Positions 63,685 through 64,000 of a stretch of 64,000 nucleotides of DNA are shown here, one piece after another. Under the pieces are notes generated by a model. That model worked only from the letters and a program-made list of their open reading frames with translations. It ran no database searches and had not been told where the DNA came from. Positions within the stretch are counted from its first letter, which is position 1, and each line of letters opens with the position of its first letter. Source of the stretch: Acinetobacter parvus DSM 16617 = CIP 108168. GTDB taxonomy: Bacteria > Pseudomonadota > Gammaproteobacteria > Pseudomonadales > Moraxellaceae. The position numbers and the translations under genes were made by a program. The stretch covers positions 1,128,056 through 1,192,055 of the forward strand of contig NZ_KB849212.1 in assembly GCF_000368025.1 (NCBI RefSeq). Direction: 5' to 3'.

Positions 63685-63693
63685 TAATTTATT
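63685..63693. repeat. Probable left target-site duplication of ISAba1
   Basis: The nine bases TAATTTATT directly precede the inverted repeat; ISAba1 makes 9-bp duplications. The right copy is outside the window, so it cannot be confirmed. Confidence 0.5.
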
Positions 63694-63725
63694 CTCTGTA
63701 CACGACAAAAATAGATAACTCATTG

Positions 63726-63753
63726 AAATAATGTCACAATAATTGTTTTCTAA
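63726..63753 (-). promoter_or_regulatory. ISAba1 outward promoter
   Basis: On the minus strand TTAGAA (63748-63753) and TTATTT (63726-63731) are separated by 16 bases, exactly the described ISAba1 promoter that activates neighbouring genes. It points toward the radical SAM gene at 63488. Confidence 0.85.
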
Positions 63754-63764
63754 CGACGAATACT

Positions 63765-64000
63765 ATGACACATCTCAATGAGTTATATCTTATCTTAAAC
63801 AAATCTCTAAAATGGAACAAGTCACATTTAAAGTGCTTTTCGCTCATCATGCTTGCGATCATTTTAAAGCAAACGTGCAATCTTTCTTCTGCATCTAAAG
63901 CCTTGCCCATCAAGTGCTTACCACAATCATTTTATCGGCGTATGCAGCGCTTCTTTGCAGGTCAGTATTTTGATTATCGTCAAATTTCTCAGTTGATTTT
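63765..64000 (+). CDS. ISAba1 transposase, N-terminal part
   Basis: 78 complete codons are visible, beginning MTHLNELYLILNKSLKW and continuing through SASKALPIKCLPQSFYRRM to FDYRQISQLI, before the window ends. It matches the start of the IS4-family transposase of ISAba1 as I recall it. The DDE catalytic residues lie outside the window. Confidence 0.88.
   Translation, partial: MTHLNELYLILNKSLKWNKSHLKCFSLIMLAIILKQTCNLSSASKALPIKCLPQSFYRRMQRFFAGQYFDYRQISQLI

Larger units (their letters stand above)
63694..64000 (+). mobile_element. Left end of ISAba1 (IS4 family), truncated by the window edge
   Basis: It begins with the inverted repeat CTCTGTACACGACAAA. The stretch contains the transposase start and, on the other strand, the outward promoter TTAGAA-N16-TTATTT known for ISAba1. 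The right end lies beyond the window. Confidence 0.88.

Overview
The window is chromosomal DNA of an Acinetobacter (Gammaproteobacteria, Moraxellaceae). The signs are AT-rich coding, an AlmA-type long-chain alkane monooxygenase, a merged S10-spc-alpha ribosomal cluster without infA or the str operon beside it, an mlaFEDCB operon, and at the right edge the left end of ISAba1, an insertion sequence typical of this genus. The species cannot be fixed from sequence alone. No tRNA, rRNA or CRISPR array was seen.

Layout. 1-7.1 kb: a truncated CDS, an EamA exporter, then a minus-strand group (TatT-like lipoprotein, rhombosortase, fused TRAP permease), a tandem pair of tiny membrane proteins and sdhE-cptA. 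7.2-10.6 kb: an acyl-CoA dehydrogenase, a DUF2059 protein and almA. 11.0-24.8 kb: 28 minus-strand genes from rpsJ to rplQ, with secY and rpoA, read from a strong promoter at 24755-24783. Three RNA elements stand out there: a hairpin-rich rpsJ leader, a long stem-loop before rplN, and an H-type pseudoknot before rpsM that looks like the S4 target of the alpha operon. 24.8-31.3 kb: GATase, metC, HerA-like ATPase, hmp with an NsrR-type operator followed by nsrR, and engB. 31.4-43 kb: a broken hydrolase, a dicarboxylate symporter, tesB, plsB, a broken solute-binding protein, an SDR protein, recG-comF and corA. 43-46.3 kb: the mla phospholipid-transport operon. 46.7-52 kb: an RG-rich DEAD-box helicase with a long 5' leader, suhB and dxs. 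52.2-55.4 kb: ribA, a membrane protein, hemF and aroE. 55.5-63.5 kb: a broken lipoprotein, a large acyl-CoA dehydrogenase, small envelope proteins, an HPP-CBS protein interrupted by one stop codon, an LprI-like protein and a two-gene radical-SAM DNA-repair unit. 63.7-64 kb: ISAba1.

Much of the gene content is housekeeping: translation, envelope lipid synthesis and transport (plsB, mla), isoprenoid, riboflavin, haem and shikimate steps, and lipid/alkane oxidation. The unusual points are the predicted ribosomal RNA regulators, four genes disabled in different ways, the duplicated mini-proteins, and ISAba1 placed so that its outward promoter points at the radical-SAM DNA-repair pair.
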